Shown here: positions 53,536 through 64,000 of the stretch, piece after piece
Position numbering within the stretch: the stretch's first letter is position 1
How the letters are laid out: each line of letters begins with the position of its first letter
Origin: Chaetomium olivaceum
Taxonomy: Eukaryota; Ascomycota; Sordariomycetes; Sordariales; Chaetomiaceae
Length of the DNA: 64,000 nt
Assembly (NCBI GenBank): GCA_039881045.1
Contig: JAYWVB010000068.1
Span: forward strand, 87,285 to 151,284
Reading direction: 5' to 3'
Position numbers and translations under genes: made by a program
Notes under the pieces: model-generated
What the model was told of the DNA's origin: nothing
What the model saw: the letters and a program-made list of their open reading frames with translations, nothing else
Database searches by the model: none

Positions 53536-53551
53536 TATAATTGAAGCGAAG
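53536..53551. repeat. Target-site duplication of LINE-B, left copy
   Basis: tataattgaagcgaag is repeated exactly at 55637-55652, flanking the element. Confidence 0.9.
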
Positions 53552-55636
53552 ACATATACTATTAGAAGACTACGGGACAGCTTTGCGTTAACTGCGTCAA
53601 AATACACGAAATCACCTGCATTCGAGAGGGCTTGCAAAGCTCTAAGCCCCGGCCTCGGCCCAACTGTTGCGGGAGCCATTGTGGGCGACTACAATGGCCT
53701 CGAGAACAGGGGGACTGTCGACGGGAGGAAAGGAAAAATCTGTCCCAGTTGTGGGGCCCGCCCCACCGCCCGGAAGAACCCAGCCAATTAGAGCTCACCA
53801 AAGCGATGAAGATATGAACGACGACGACGACGACGACGACAACGATAGCCTCGACGGGAGCACCCCGTTTACAGGATTGAAGGACGAGACAATAGCTGGG
53901 ATGCTGATGGATACGGTGAAGACGGACGACCGGGACACGGCGTACTATATGGTCGACGAGCTGATGGAACGACTACGGAAGCAAAGCAAAGATCAAAGAT
54001 CGGGGCCCTCGAAGCGGCCGCAGCAGCTACGGCCGCAGCGGCTAGTTCAGAGGGCCTCCGGAAGACTATTATAGAGGCCGTGGCGGGGGTGGTGAAGGAG
54101 GAGATTGGGAAGGTAACGGGGGAGCTCCAGAAGGAAATACAGGAGTTGAAGAAAGGGGGTCGGGCTGTATCGACAGCCCGCTCGTGGGCTACGGTTGCGG
54201 CCGAGGAACCCCCGAAGAAGGTTATACCAGGAAGGCTTTATAGGGAGGTGCTAGTTCGGGGGTCGATGGAGCCATCGTTAACGAGGAGGTTACCACAAGA
54301 AGTGGTCCAAGCAGTTAACGGGGCGTCGGAGAGAAAGGGAGCTATTGCGGCCCGGAGGCTCCCAAGTGGTGATGTTATCGTTACATTTAGGGACACGGAA
54401 ACAAAGGAGTGGCACGAAAAGGAGGGGAATAGAGGGTGGATAACAAAGGCCTTCGGGGAGGCTGCAGAGGAGAGGAAGAGGACCTTTACAGTCCTAGCGA
54501 AGGGGATGTTGAAGAGAGACTTGAAGGGGGTAACGGAGGAGGAGTTCGGCAGGTCGACTGGACTATCGACAGTTGAAAGAGTTCGGTTCCGGATCCCAAC
54601 AAGGGAAGTGTTGCACTGCAGGGAGCTCCTGATAGTGGGAAAACGTGAGGTAAAAGTGCCCTAGTTATGAACAAAGGAGAGTAGCTCTCAGGAGCGGACT
54701 AAATACAAAAGAAAAACCCCTTTTCCTGCATGCCAAGCTTTCAGGGTGAATGCCAAGCTCTTAAGAGCTTACCGAGAGATGCCTATACTGCGACAGGAAG
54801 GTATTACAAGGGCTACAGCCCTAATTAGCCTGGCTAGCCAGGAGGAGGCAAAGAAGGCGTGTGAGGAAGGGGTCCTCTGGCAGGCTCAGCTATTCGACTG
54901 CGAGCCATATTGGGGAGCACTGCAGGCGACGCAGTGTTATAAGTGCTGGGGATGGGGGCATACCCAACGGTTTTGCAAGGGAAAGGCTACCTGCCCGCGG
55001 TGTGCGGCAGGGGTACACGGGGAGGGCGGGAGGGCAGGGGAGGCCCAATGCCCTACCCTGGAAAATAGGATCCCACTTAGGTGTACGGCCTGTGGAGGGA
55101 GGCACCCGGCCTGGGTACGGTGGTGCCCGGAAGCAGTTAAAGCCCGGGGTGCGGCAAGGGAGGCATACTTTTTCCGGCCAAGGACCTTTGAGCTGGCCCT
55201 TCAGAACAAACAACAACGACAACAGCCACTACAACAGATGCGGAATATTACCTTCCAGGGGGTCCAAGACCCAATGGAGGAAGCCGACGATGGCTTCCAA
55301 GAAGCAGGAAAAAGGAAGCGGCTCCGGGGTCGACCCCCCGGCTTCGCTATAGCCCAGGAGGGGGCAAGAAGAGACCCGAGGCAGGGAAAGCTAACCTTTG
55401 CGATGCGGGTTAATACAGCGCTGGCCGGCCAAGGCCAGGAGGGAGGTATGCAGGGGGCTGAGTAGGCTCCTTTAACCTGTAGAGCGACGAAGTCTCCGAA
55501 CCCGATGGCCTGGAAGAACGGTATATAGGTTTTTCACCCGGCTAGGGCTCCCTAGCACGGTTTTCCTATATAGGCTAGCTAGTAGTAGGACCGGCACGCC
55601 CCCTGTAGGGTATAACGGCGTAGGAAACAATAACAA
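53552..55636 (+). mobile_element. LINE-B: ORF1-only non-LTR retrotransposon
   Basis: The element reads on the plus strand and is bounded by a perfect 16-bp duplication. It contains a leader, a degenerate ORF1 and then directly a 3' end, without ORF2. The last 120 bases resemble the LINE-A 3' end (ggaccggc.cgcccc, cg.tgtaggaaa.aata), so both belong to related families. It ends in aacaataacaatat. A copy without reverse transcriptase must have been moved by a related autonomous element. Confidence 0.82.
53667..55465 (+). pseudogene. LINE-B ORF1 (gag-like), broken
   Basis: Three collinear segments: 53667-54074, 54080-54664 and 54746-55465. The first has an acidic run coded by a (GAC)n repeat at 53818-53840. 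The second has a coiled-coil start (VVKEEIGKVTGELQKEIQEL) and an RNA-binding-like region. The third has zinc knuckles, CYKCWGWGHTQRFC and CTACGGRHPAWVRWC. The first two need a frame change near 53995; the second and third share a frame but are separated by stop codons in about 80 bases. The gene is dead as read. Confidence 0.78.
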
Positions 55637-55652
55637 TATAATTGAAGCGAAG
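55637..55652. repeat. Target-site duplication of LINE-B, right copy
   Basis: tataattgaagcgaag, identical to 53536-53551. An overlapping palindrome (attgaagcgaagcttcaat) is present here. Confidence 0.9.
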
Positions 55653-56314
55653 CTTCAATTGATGAGTCTCTGAGATGTACAATGTACATTGAGGAAGCGA
55701 AGAAGGAACGCTTCGTTTCATTTACTGGGCTAATCCTCCAGAGTTTCTCGAGGAGCGATTGGATGCCATAGAACTGGCGTACTTAGCGTACTTGGCGTTG
55801 TGGCTCTGTGGCTCGACACATCGGGCGATACTCTCAAGATCAAGAGGCCAGCCCCATACTCAAGACTGCGATACCCCCCTAAGTTCTCAAGAAGCCGACT
55901 ACCACGACCGAGAAGCCGACAAGTCTCAAGAGATTACAAGTTCGAATCAAGATACTAACCCTCTATAAAAATTGGCCTCTCGATCGACAAGGACGTAGGC
56001 GCAGCCGCCATTGTAAGACGACTGTTAACCACCCCCCAAAGACAACAGAGGCGCGATTGAACTACGTAATTGAACTGCGAATGCGGCTTTCCGTCCGGTG
56101 TATCGTACTTGCCTTTTGCAAGACTTTTTATGCGTGGGGTGCTAAAATGGCCCACAAATTGACCGACCAAACCTCTTGCACAAATCTTCCTCCACATCGC
56201 ACTACTATTGCCCATCGCAATTGATACCATCTGCAGTACAACTCTGATCGCATATGCAAGTCGTCCATATTGAACGAGCTACGCAGTATCGCTAACCGTC
56301 GCCTAGTCACAACG
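55653..56314. other. Intergenic between LINE-B and the helicase remnant
   Basis: No gene is supported. A palindrome gatgtacaatgtacat lies near 55673. The stretch may include the truncated left part of the helicase element, but I cannot define a border. Confidence 0.35.
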
Positions 56315-58622
56315 ATGGCAACCGTCGCACCGGGCGGGATGCCCCCGCCCCCACCTCCGGGCGGCAATGCGAGGCAGCCGCCTTCTGATGCACCGGACCC
56401 TCCTGATGGCGTTAGGGTTATGGGACGACATTACCTACTTTGACTTTCTGTCGAACATCGACTGGTCCCGGGGCCCGCAGTCGTGGCGTCGGATTCGACG
56501 TGCAAAGCCACGGGTGTTGAACTACTTTCCACGTTACAAGTCTGACCCAGGGGCGGCTGACAATCAGTTCGAGGACTTTTGTCGGGTCAAGTTGATGCTC
56601 AACCACGTCCATCGTAACCCCGAGGATTTGAAGACGGTCGATGGCTCTGTCTTTGACACTTATCGCCACGCGTACGAGTACTGCCTCGAGATCCACCGTC
56701 ACCCGGACGACTATTACGGCGAGGTGTTTGTACCGGAGGCGGAGGATGTCTTCGAAGATGCCCCTGACGAGGAGCTCCAACCTCGAGACTGGGACGAACT
56801 GGCCGCCGAGCTGCCCAATCGCCCGGTTGAGCAGGAGGATATCGACATCCTCGGCAACCGTGACATCGATATACTGCATTCGTGGGAGCCTCACGTTGGT
56901 CGTTACCCTGACCTTGAACCCATCGCGGCAGAGTTCTGGAGGCTCAAGAAGGCTGAACATGGTGTGGGTGAAGTGGAGGTTGGAGACTTCTCTGCGAGTG
57001 CGCCCGATAGTCTCAACACTGAACAGCGTATGATATTCGACATGTTCGAGGCACAATACAAAGCCTACCTGGCCGGCGACAACCCGGATCCTATCCTCTT
57101 CTGCAGGTCGACGGTAGAGGTGGTACCGGCAAGTCGCATGTTATCCGCCTCCTCTTTGCCCGGCTCGACCAGCTTGCGCGGGCTCGTGGCTATTCTTCGC
57201 CCGTTGTTCGGGCTGCTCCGACTGGCGTTGCCGCCAACAATATCGCTGGCAGTGTAACGGTCCCAGGAGTATATTGCAACTATCTGGTGACGACTCTACG
57301 AGTACACTAAGCTTGAAGAAGAAAAGGAAAGATGAGAGAGTCTGGCAGCTCGTGGGGCTGCTTTATGATCGTGAGTGCGGTGGCCCGAGCGCATTGCTAG
57401 AATGTTCGGTGCGCTGTGGGGCAACTGGGAATAGCTTCATCCAGGGGTTCGGTGGACCGTGCTTGTACGTGAGCTGGCCGAGGGTTACCGAGGCTCACCT
57501 CGGGCACAGCCCGTTACAGGCAGTACTTTGCATTCGCTGCTACGGTTACCGGTGAGCAAGAAGGGCGACATCAACAACCTCAACGCCACTGAGCTTGGTA
57601 ACTTGCAGGCCAAACTCAAGGACGTCCTCTACTTCATCATCGACGAGAAGTCCATGATTGGGCTCCGGCTTCTGGCATCGATCAGCTACAGGATGGGCGA
57701 GATCTGGCCCCGGTACCGTGATCAGCCGTTTGGTGGCCGCAGCGTGGTCCTGATCGGCGACTTCTTTCAGCTACCACCTGTTGCGGAGAGGGCGCTGTAT
57801 AGCAACAACGCTGTGCTGGGTGCAGTCGAGATCGCTGGTCGCAACATATACCGGGCGTTCGACCGTACCATCGAGCTCAAAGAGGTTGTCAGACAGCAGG
57901 GCGAAACACAGGTGGGCTTCAGGAATGCGTTGGACGGTTTGCGCCATAACAACCCTACGGTTTAGCAATGGAGACTGTTGTCGACCCGGGCGCAGGCGGC
58001 ATTGTCACTTGAGGAGGTCAGGTCGTTTGATGATGCCCTTCGTATCTATCCGCGGAACAGCCAGGTCAACGACTATAACCTTACCCACCTTGAGGGTCTG
58101 AACCTGCCCTGTTACCAAGCTGTCGCTGACAATACTGGCCCAAAGGCTAGCGAAGTTGAGGCGGCGGACGCTGGCAATCTCCACAAGAAGATCCCCTTGG
58201 TGATTGGTGCTCGGGTCATGCTGACAGAGAACATCTGGATCGACAAGGGTCTCGTCAACGGGTCTATTGGCACGATCTACGACTTCGCGTGGCGGACTGG
58301 CGCCGATACCAGCACGCAGCCTCCTTTTGTTGTGCTAATCAAGTTTGATCAGTACGTTGGTCCTCCCTGTTTCGATGACCCCGAGCTCGCTGGCGTGGTC
58401 CCCATCTTTCGCAGCAAGAGGGACTTCCTCAGGGGTAATACCAACTGTACACGCACGCAGTTCCCTCTGACGATCGCCTACGCCATCACGGTACACAAGT
58501 CGCAGGGTGCAACGCTTGACAGGGCTGTACTGGATATCTCAGACAGGGATTTCACGGCAGGGCTTACGTACGTCGCCGTCAGCCGCGTCAAGACCCTCCA
58601 GGGCGTCATGTTTGACAGCTAA
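56315..58622 (+). pseudogene. Helitron/PIF1-type helicase remnant
   Basis: A plus-strand reading starts at 56315 (MATVAPGGMPPPPPPGG) and, after a frame change near 56420, goes on as FLSNIDWSRGPQSWRRIRRA. The helicase part shows Walker A DGRGGTGKSH (near 57112-57141, entered through a -1 change), AAPTGVAANNIAGS, Walker B FIIDEKSMIG, GDFFQLPPV, and the C-terminal AITVHKSQGATLDRAVLD and YVAVSRVKTLQGV. This is the PIF1-like domain at the end of Helitron proteins; the Rep domain is missing. A 266-bp element splits it at 57253, and an in-frame TAG lies at 57963-57965. A free-standing decayed PIF1 homologue is the alternative. Confidence 0.78.
57253..57518. mobile_element. 266-bp MITE-like TIR element inside the helicase
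   Basis: The insert has 8-bp terminal inverted repeats TGTAACGG/CCGTTACA and is flanked by a 5-bp duplication ggcag (57248-57252 and 57519-57523). Removing it and one duplication joins the helicase codons for AGS and TLHSLLRLP in frame. It encodes nothing recognisable. Its TIR start and size suggest a non-autonomous DNA transposon. The superfamily is not clear; hAT elements usually make 8-bp duplications. Confidence 0.75.
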
Positions 58623-58624
58623 GA

Positions 58625-58904
58625 GTTGCTTTTTTCCACAATTGGAGTTTGAGAGACTTGCGATGTATAGGTGTGTTGCTTATGTCGGCCGCGTTTTGCC
58701 GGTGGGTGTTTTAAATAGATACACGCAGATTTGAATCACCCCCGCCATACAAATAGACACCTCGATTCGATATCTATTAATGAGCAAAGGGGCAGAACTG
58801 GTTCTCTGAGTATCTTGACGGTGAGGGAGCTAGGACGTAGCCCCGCATACATTAGCTAGGTAGTTATTCCCTCTTAAAAATTATAGATCCCCAAAAAGAC
58901 CAAC
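58625..58904. other. 3' flank of the helicase remnant, AT-rich
   Basis: No gene. A CTAG-type Helitron end with a short hairpin could lie near 58830-58860, but the hairpin is weak and I do not claim a terminus. Confidence 0.3.
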
Positions 58905-59035
58905 ACATTACTTCTTTTCATAACATTATTATTATTCATACTCCGCTATGCCCTAAGGCGTGCCGGACCCTCAGCTATTTAATGTACAGGAAAACCGCGC
59001 CCTCGCGGGCCGGATGAAAAACCCATAACTAGTCA
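58905..59035 (-). mobile_element. LINE 3'-end remnant related to LINE-A/B
   Basis: The plus strand reads cattattattattcat, then ctatgccctaaggcgtgccgg and a block ending gccggatgaaaaaccc, the same order as in the reverse of the LINE-B end and in the LINE-A end at 40026-40120. It is therefore the 3' end of a third LINE copy on the minus strand, cut to about 130 bases. I see no target duplication. Confidence 0.6.
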
Positions 59036-60055
59036 AAATCCGTCACGCTTGCCCATCACTTGCCTATCGGGGACGATCCCCTTCTTGCCGGTGCTGACCC
59101 TCGTCCAGATGATTGGCTCGGGGCGGTTACCCGCGCTGCCCCTCGGGCCGCCGCATATGGGCCATCCGTGACCGAGGCGGAATCCGTCCACACAATACCC
59201 CCGCTACTGATGTCGCGAATCCTATCAAACGGACCGCGTACGACGCCACGACCAGCCGGGCCCGGGCAGTGTAAACAAGAACCCATTCTTGCCATTCTCA
59301 TAATCATAACCACAGCATCACGAAACCCGACCACAACGGACCTTGACCCAGTGCTCCCAGTTCCAACTCCGGCGTATCTCGCCTCACCTCGCCCACGCCT
59401 ATAGCTAGGCTGACTGCCAACTCGGACACCGATTGATCGATCGCGCGGACACGGATGGATGGGAACCATGGACGATCGGTCGTCTTGTCGGGCGCTCCGT
59501 CCCACCTGCGGCTCCTCGGGGCTTCCTCGCCCCCGAAGCGGCAACCCTGTCAATTCTCTGCCCCACGTGGGGCTGATGTCGCGCGCAGGCCCGCCCGTTG
59601 TTTGTCAAAACAAATAAACAAATACCTATCTCTCCAATAAACCCCACCCCCTCGCGTCGGCTTTCTTCCCTTTTCCCTCTTACCTCTCTTCCAGTGCCAT
59701 ACGCCGCAGCAGTTCGCACTCACGTTGACACATTCGAGCGATGACCTGTACTGGTCGATAATTTTTGACGCCACATATTGCCTGACATTGTATGCTCTGG
59801 GTTTGGTATCTCTGCGTGGGAGGCTAGATAGGCTAGATGTGCATCCGATGGCACAGCCTTTGACCCTACCAGACGATGCTTCCAAGATGTGTTCTTTAGG
59901 ACAACAGTCAATTTATACGCGATTAACTCCTGACGTTCCAAAGCTCAGAATAACATAACTACAGGCAATGCATATGCATTATGCATTGATGTAGCTTGCT
60001 GCAAGAGCCTTCCGGATTCCGGGAGACAAGCTTGCGCCCTCACTCTCCAGAGGAC
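59036..60055. other. Intergenic, no supported gene
   Basis: Open frames at 59056-59553 (minus) and neighbours are GC-rich and low in complexity, with no domain. A palindromic stretch aatgcatatgcatt lies near 59968. Confidence 0.35.
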
Positions 60056-60145
60056 AGGTCTTCACCCCTAGGGGCCAAGCTTCCTCTTCAACCCCGGGGG
60101 CCAGGTCTTCCTTCAACCCTGGGGGCCAGCCTTCGTCTTCACCCA
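60056..60145. repeat. Degenerate 26-28-bp minisatellite
   Basis: About 3.3 copies of a unit like cttcaaccctgggggccaggt follow one another. A further copy in the same orientation lies at 62997-63030, beyond the transposase gene, suggesting that the hAT element landed inside the array. Confidence 0.6.
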
Positions 60146-60147
60146 GC

Positions 60148-62994
60148 GTCCGGATCCATTCCACTAAAATCCACATTGAAATGGAAGTTGCAGTGCAACC
60201 CCCACTTTCAATCCATCCACCGAGGGTTGCCGGAAACCCCACCCATTCCATCTGACGGCCGGCAATGTGGACCATTATTGAAATATGTGGATTTCTTAGT
60301 CATCTCTGATAAGATAAGCAGAACTTCGCTTTCACCGACATTTTCACGCGCCATCGATAAGGACTGCTGTTTGAGCTCCGATAGTGCACACTAGTAATTT
60401 GTATGAGAATACTAACTTTCAAAAACTTCAGGAGTTTTCTTGCCTTAGTTAGAAGATGGAAGATTCTAACCCCACTGACAATCGCGACACTACCACCACC
60501 ACCACCGCGTCGTCGGCGCGAACGGTTACAGGAGTGTCTGCTGTCACCGTTCCTGAACGTACTGAAGAAGATGAACGCTTCCTCTTCAAACGATTCCCCG
60601 GCGCTCTGTTGACTGAATCGAAGGGAACTGTGTGGTCGTGGGTGTGGAAGGTCGGCTATGATGTTTCGCGCGAAGGCATCCGGTATTGGGTATGCCTTCG
60701 CTGTGTTCAGCAACGTAGCAGGAAGCCGGCTGCGTACAACGCACGTAACCTTCAGAACGTCGAATATCATCTTTTGCACGCCCATAGAATTACCGACCCT
60801 TCTGGTAAGCGGGCGTTGCCTGCCGTCGCTAGTCTCAAACGCGAGAGCAGCGTATCGAAGACAATCGCCACCTACTTCAAACTTGACACGAGCAACCCCA
60901 GCGATCAGAAGATGGCCAATCAGCTGATTAACGCGTTCGACCGAACCGAGTCCCAGAGGAGGATCGTGAGATGGTTCGTCAGCGCCAACCTTCCTTTCCG
61001 TACGGTCGAACACCCTTATCTCCGCGAGCTCTTCTCGTTCCTCAACCCCTCTGTTGAGACCCAACAAGCCAACTCTCAGAGAAGACTGTTCACGCCATCG
61101 TCGTACGAGAGTTTGAGCGGCACAAGGACACGGTGGTCAAGACGCTCCGAGAGAGCCCCGGGCAGATTCATTTGATCTTCGATGGATGGACTTCGCGTAA
61201 CCGCCTTTCCCTTTACGGCGTCAGTGCAGTATTCCGAGATATTGAGAGTAAGCCTCACAAAATTGTTCTCGGTCTTCCGGAAATGGAGGATCGGCATACC
61301 GGCGAGAAGATCGGCTTCTTTACGGTCGATAACGCCGCGAACAACGATACCGCGCTGAAGGTCATCGGCGAACAGCTCGGCTTTCGGTGGGAGGAGAGGA
61401 GGGTTCGCTGCTTTGGCCACATCATCAACCTAGTAGTAAGGGCATTACTCTTTGGCTCAGAGATCGATGCCTTCGAACAGGAAGTCTCTACCGGCCTCCT
61501 TACTTCTCAGCATGAGCACGAGAAGTGGAGGCAGAAGGGCCCTATCGGCAAGCTTCATAACTTCTGTCAAGTAAGTATGCCTTCTCTAGCTGACCTCCCG
61601 GTACTAACTATAAGAAGGAAGTTAACAGGTCGGACTTTTGGACCAAAAGCTTATCTCGGCGCAAGAGCAACGAATTCGCGAAGCCCTCGAGGGTGACGAG
61701 CTCAAGAAGCACACGCCGGTTGGGGTAGTGACTGACAATGCCACGCGGTGGCTCTCCCAGTACTTCATGATGGAACGCGCTCTTCAACTCCAGCCCTTCT
61801 ACGAGACCTTTCTCTTCGAGGCGAAGCTTCATGTTGATTCGAACTTGCGAACAATAGCAGGTACTCTGAAAAGAGGCGCGAAGGAGCCGCTATTTCTGAG
61901 CAAGGAGAATATATTGACCGCGAATGACTGGAAGGTGATCCTAACGCTCAAGGAAATCCTTCTTGACTTTGAGCTTGTCGTCAAGGCTCTGCAGGGCGAT
62001 GGTCAAGCTCGTGAGAGAAAGGGCAGCGAAGGCGACGAGGTGGTCAGTCTGATTCAAGGGGCAAACTGGGATCTCCTTGATGGGTATGAGTTTCTCCTCG
62101 ACTCTCTCGAGCAGGCGAAGAAGAGAGTCGAACAGCTTGGTAATGACGGCAAGCACGTCGCCGTCAACCTTAACAACGCGTGGATAAAGCTGAACAAGTA
62201 CTACGAGAAGATCGGCGAGTCCCCCCTTATCTATGCCGCTGCTGCGCTACACCCCAAATACCGATGGGATAGATTCGAGGCGTGGCGCGACCACCATCCT
62301 GATTGGATCGAGCCGGCGAAGCAACAAGTTCGAGACCTCTGGATACAACAATATCGAGACTTACCAGCCGTGGTAGACGAGCCTTCAGAACCGCCTCTGA
62401 AGGTCCCGCGCCTCTCGACCAACAGGTTTGCAGCTTTTAGAAGCCAGAGGCAAGGACCGGAAAGCTCAGCATGCTCCTCTCCATCACACTCGCCGTCGCC
62501 AGCGCCGGTCGAGCTTGACGAGTTTGAGCGTTGGCAGTTGGAGACGGCCGACCCTGATGAGCAGGTAGAGGATCCTCGCGTTTACTGGCATAAGAGGAGG
62601 AAGACTTATCCGCGGCTTTCGCGTATGGCGTTGGATTTGCATACAGTACTCCCTATGAGCGCGGAAGTTGAGCGCTTGTTCAGTGTTACTGGCCACATGG
62701 TTACTCCTCTGCGAAACCGGCTGCAAGCGAACACCATATCTCTTTGCCAGATCCTCCGAAGTTGGTACGACGCCGGCGTGGTTCGCGACCTCGATCCAAT
62801 ACTGGCATGGAACGCAGACGAAAACATGGAAGTGGATGACTAAGTATTTAGTTAGGACATCTTGGCGGTGCAATATATTTCAGTACATTTCCATCTCTGC
62901 CTTCGATGGATCAATTCAATGTGGCCTGGATTATGTAAGGTGCAATTACACTGCAATGTACGGCGAGGTGGGAGGAAATGGATTGATTCCGGAC
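60148..62994 (+). mobile_element. Candidate borders of a hAT element
   Basis: gtccggatccattcc at 60148 and the reverse complement of ggaaatggattgattccggac ending at 62994 form imperfect inverted repeats around the transposase gene, lying just inside the two minisatellite parts. I could not find an 8-bp target duplication, so the borders are tentative. Confidence 0.4.
60456..62843 (+). pseudogene. hAT-family transposase, frameshifted
   Basis: Exons 60456-61570 and 61629-62843; the intron (gtaagt to ttaacag) is in phase 0. A BED-like zinc finger (YWVCLRCVQQ with HLLHAH) comes first. FDGWTSRNRLSLYGVSAVF and FFTVDNAANNDTAL belong to the catalytic core, CFGHIINLVVRALLF follows, and the C-terminal dimerisation domain ends with MSAEVERLFSVTGHMVTP and LRNRLQANTISLCQIL. 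A -1 change near 61070 (at caactctcag) shifts the frame in exon 1. Between HTGEKI and GFFTVDN about 16-20 residues usual in the family seem absent. The copy is probably inactive as read. Confidence 0.83.
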
Positions 62995-64000
62995 CCTGTC
63001 TTCACCCCTAGGGGACACGTCTTCCTCGAGGCCCTAACCCCATACCCAGCCGCCCGCTCCCCTCCTACTAATTGTATCATCTTTACGGACGGGAACTGAG
63101 GCTGCATTCTTGGACTTCGACAATGCACCATACGGGGCTGCCAGTGGCAGTGTCATTTATTGGCACATTCGAAGCATCTGAGCGGATATTTTCCGTCGCC
63201 TTCAGCCGGTGGAAGAAGTGGCCGCATGGGTGAGGCTGTGCCTGCAACGAAAGTTGGGACGCTTCGGCGAAGCCTTCAGGAACGCCCTACGACATGCGGC
63301 AACGAACCAATGAAGACACTATTGGGGTGTGTGGGCCGACTCGAGCAGCATACCCACCACACCACCTCCTGGTCAAATTAGCAGGGATGAAGCCTTTGAT
63401 CGCAGGGGTGCATGATTCCGCCTCACTGGAGGCCAACACGTCATTTCACCGCACCTAATTACACGTGTAGCAGGACAAGTGTTGCCCCGTTGCCTCTTGC
63501 AGCCTTGTCAAAGCCGATTCACGAGCCCGACGGTTTGCGTTGGATGGCTTGGCCACCAATCGATCGGAAATCGTGCGGCCCCACATTTTCGTCTTGGCTT
63601 GGTCAAGCAATTCCGCTAGGGGGTGACGAGGGCAACTTTCGGGGCATACAACAGATGTTGCCTTTTGGCTTCCGTGGAGTTTCGGAATGGGATAGGACGA
63701 TATCAATCAGCGATCAAACCTTGGCCTGAAGGGCTCCGAATAGCCACACCGAAATCCCAGAGTTTGTGCACACGGACTGCATTGTTGAAGTCTTAAATCA
63801 ACCTCTGCTTTTCATGCCCTCCCTACTGCGGTCTGCCCGCAATACCGTCTATCATCGGCTTAACCATCCATCACATCAGCCGGCTCTCGTCAACCGACCA
63901 GCACAGTTATATCTGTTTGCTCAGACCGTCTATTCAGCGATATATGGCGCCAAGCAAATGGGCGCTTCTCTGTGGCGGCGACTACTACTTCGAAGGCACT
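62844..64000. other. Intergenic, no supported gene
   Basis: Apart from the stray minisatellite unit at 62997-63030 I see no gene or repeat. Frames at 63160-63381 and 63412-63729 lack domain character. A gene starting beyond the window cannot be excluded. Confidence 0.4.

Noticed and set aside
54664..54746. An intron between LINE-B ORF1 segments
   Set aside because: No GT-AG pair with a branch point fits, and LINE transcripts are not expected to keep introns.
58800..58865. Helitron 3' terminus with hairpin and CTAG end
   Set aside because: Only a weak stem is visible and no second copy is available to fix a border.
1..64000. CRISPR arrays, rRNA genes, bacterial operons
   Set aside because: No regularly spaced identical repeats, no rRNA-like sequence, and gene structure is eukaryotic throughout.

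Overview
This window looks like chromosomal DNA of a filamentous ascomycete, probably a sordariomycete. Host genes carry short GT-AG introns (about 50-100 nt) with CTAAC/CTGAC branch points, use C/G-rich third positions, and belong to typical Pezizomycotina families: Zn2Cys6 regulators, a fungal KatG, small secreted proteins, a DUF2306 membrane protein and a fungal rhodopsin-fold protein. All gene calls come from reading the sequence. Splice sites were joined by hand and checked for phase.

Positions 1-39,000 are mostly host genes: a cysteine-rich secreted protein, a short-chain dehydrogenase, a DUF2306 protein, an AflR-like regulator, a 2OG-Fe(II) dioxygenase, a small secreted elicitor-like protein, an HSL-type esterase, a long Zn2Cys6 regulator next to a full-size ABCB exporter, catalase-peroxidase, then a compact alpha-glucoside cluster (regulator, GH13 alpha-glucosidase, divergent MFS sugar permease), a secreted M20 amidohydrolase and a secreted 5'-nucleotidase.

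Positions 40,000-63,000 are mainly mobile DNA. A 5'-truncated LINE (40026-51445, perfect 16-bp target duplication) is split in frame by a 7.8-kb Ty3/gypsy chromovirus (42377-50201, 456/457-bp LTRs, 5-bp duplication GGTCA). Further right are a rhodopsin-fold host gene, a second LINE that kept ORF1 and its 3' end but lost ORF2, a Helitron/PIF1-type helicase remnant interrupted by a 266-bp TIR element, and a hAT transposase gene beside a minisatellite.

The chromovirus is the most unusual object. It has gag, a separate 369-aa middle ORF, and pol entered through a textbook -1 frameshift signal (G GGA AAC, 6-nt spacer, GC-rich stem-loop). Next to the 5' LTR lies a 9-nt site complementary to the predicted 5' end of its own RNA, as in Tf1-type self-priming. 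An antisense 195-aa zinc-cluster/coiled-coil ORF lies between pol and the 3' LTR.

Several otherwise well-conserved genes each contain one single-base frame break or one nonsense codon (ABC exporter, GH13 enzyme, sugar permease, rhodopsin-fold protein, Zn2Cys6 regulator), as do the transposon genes. Most are -1 changes, some in G/C homopolymers, so uncorrected sequencing error has to be weighed against real gene decay.
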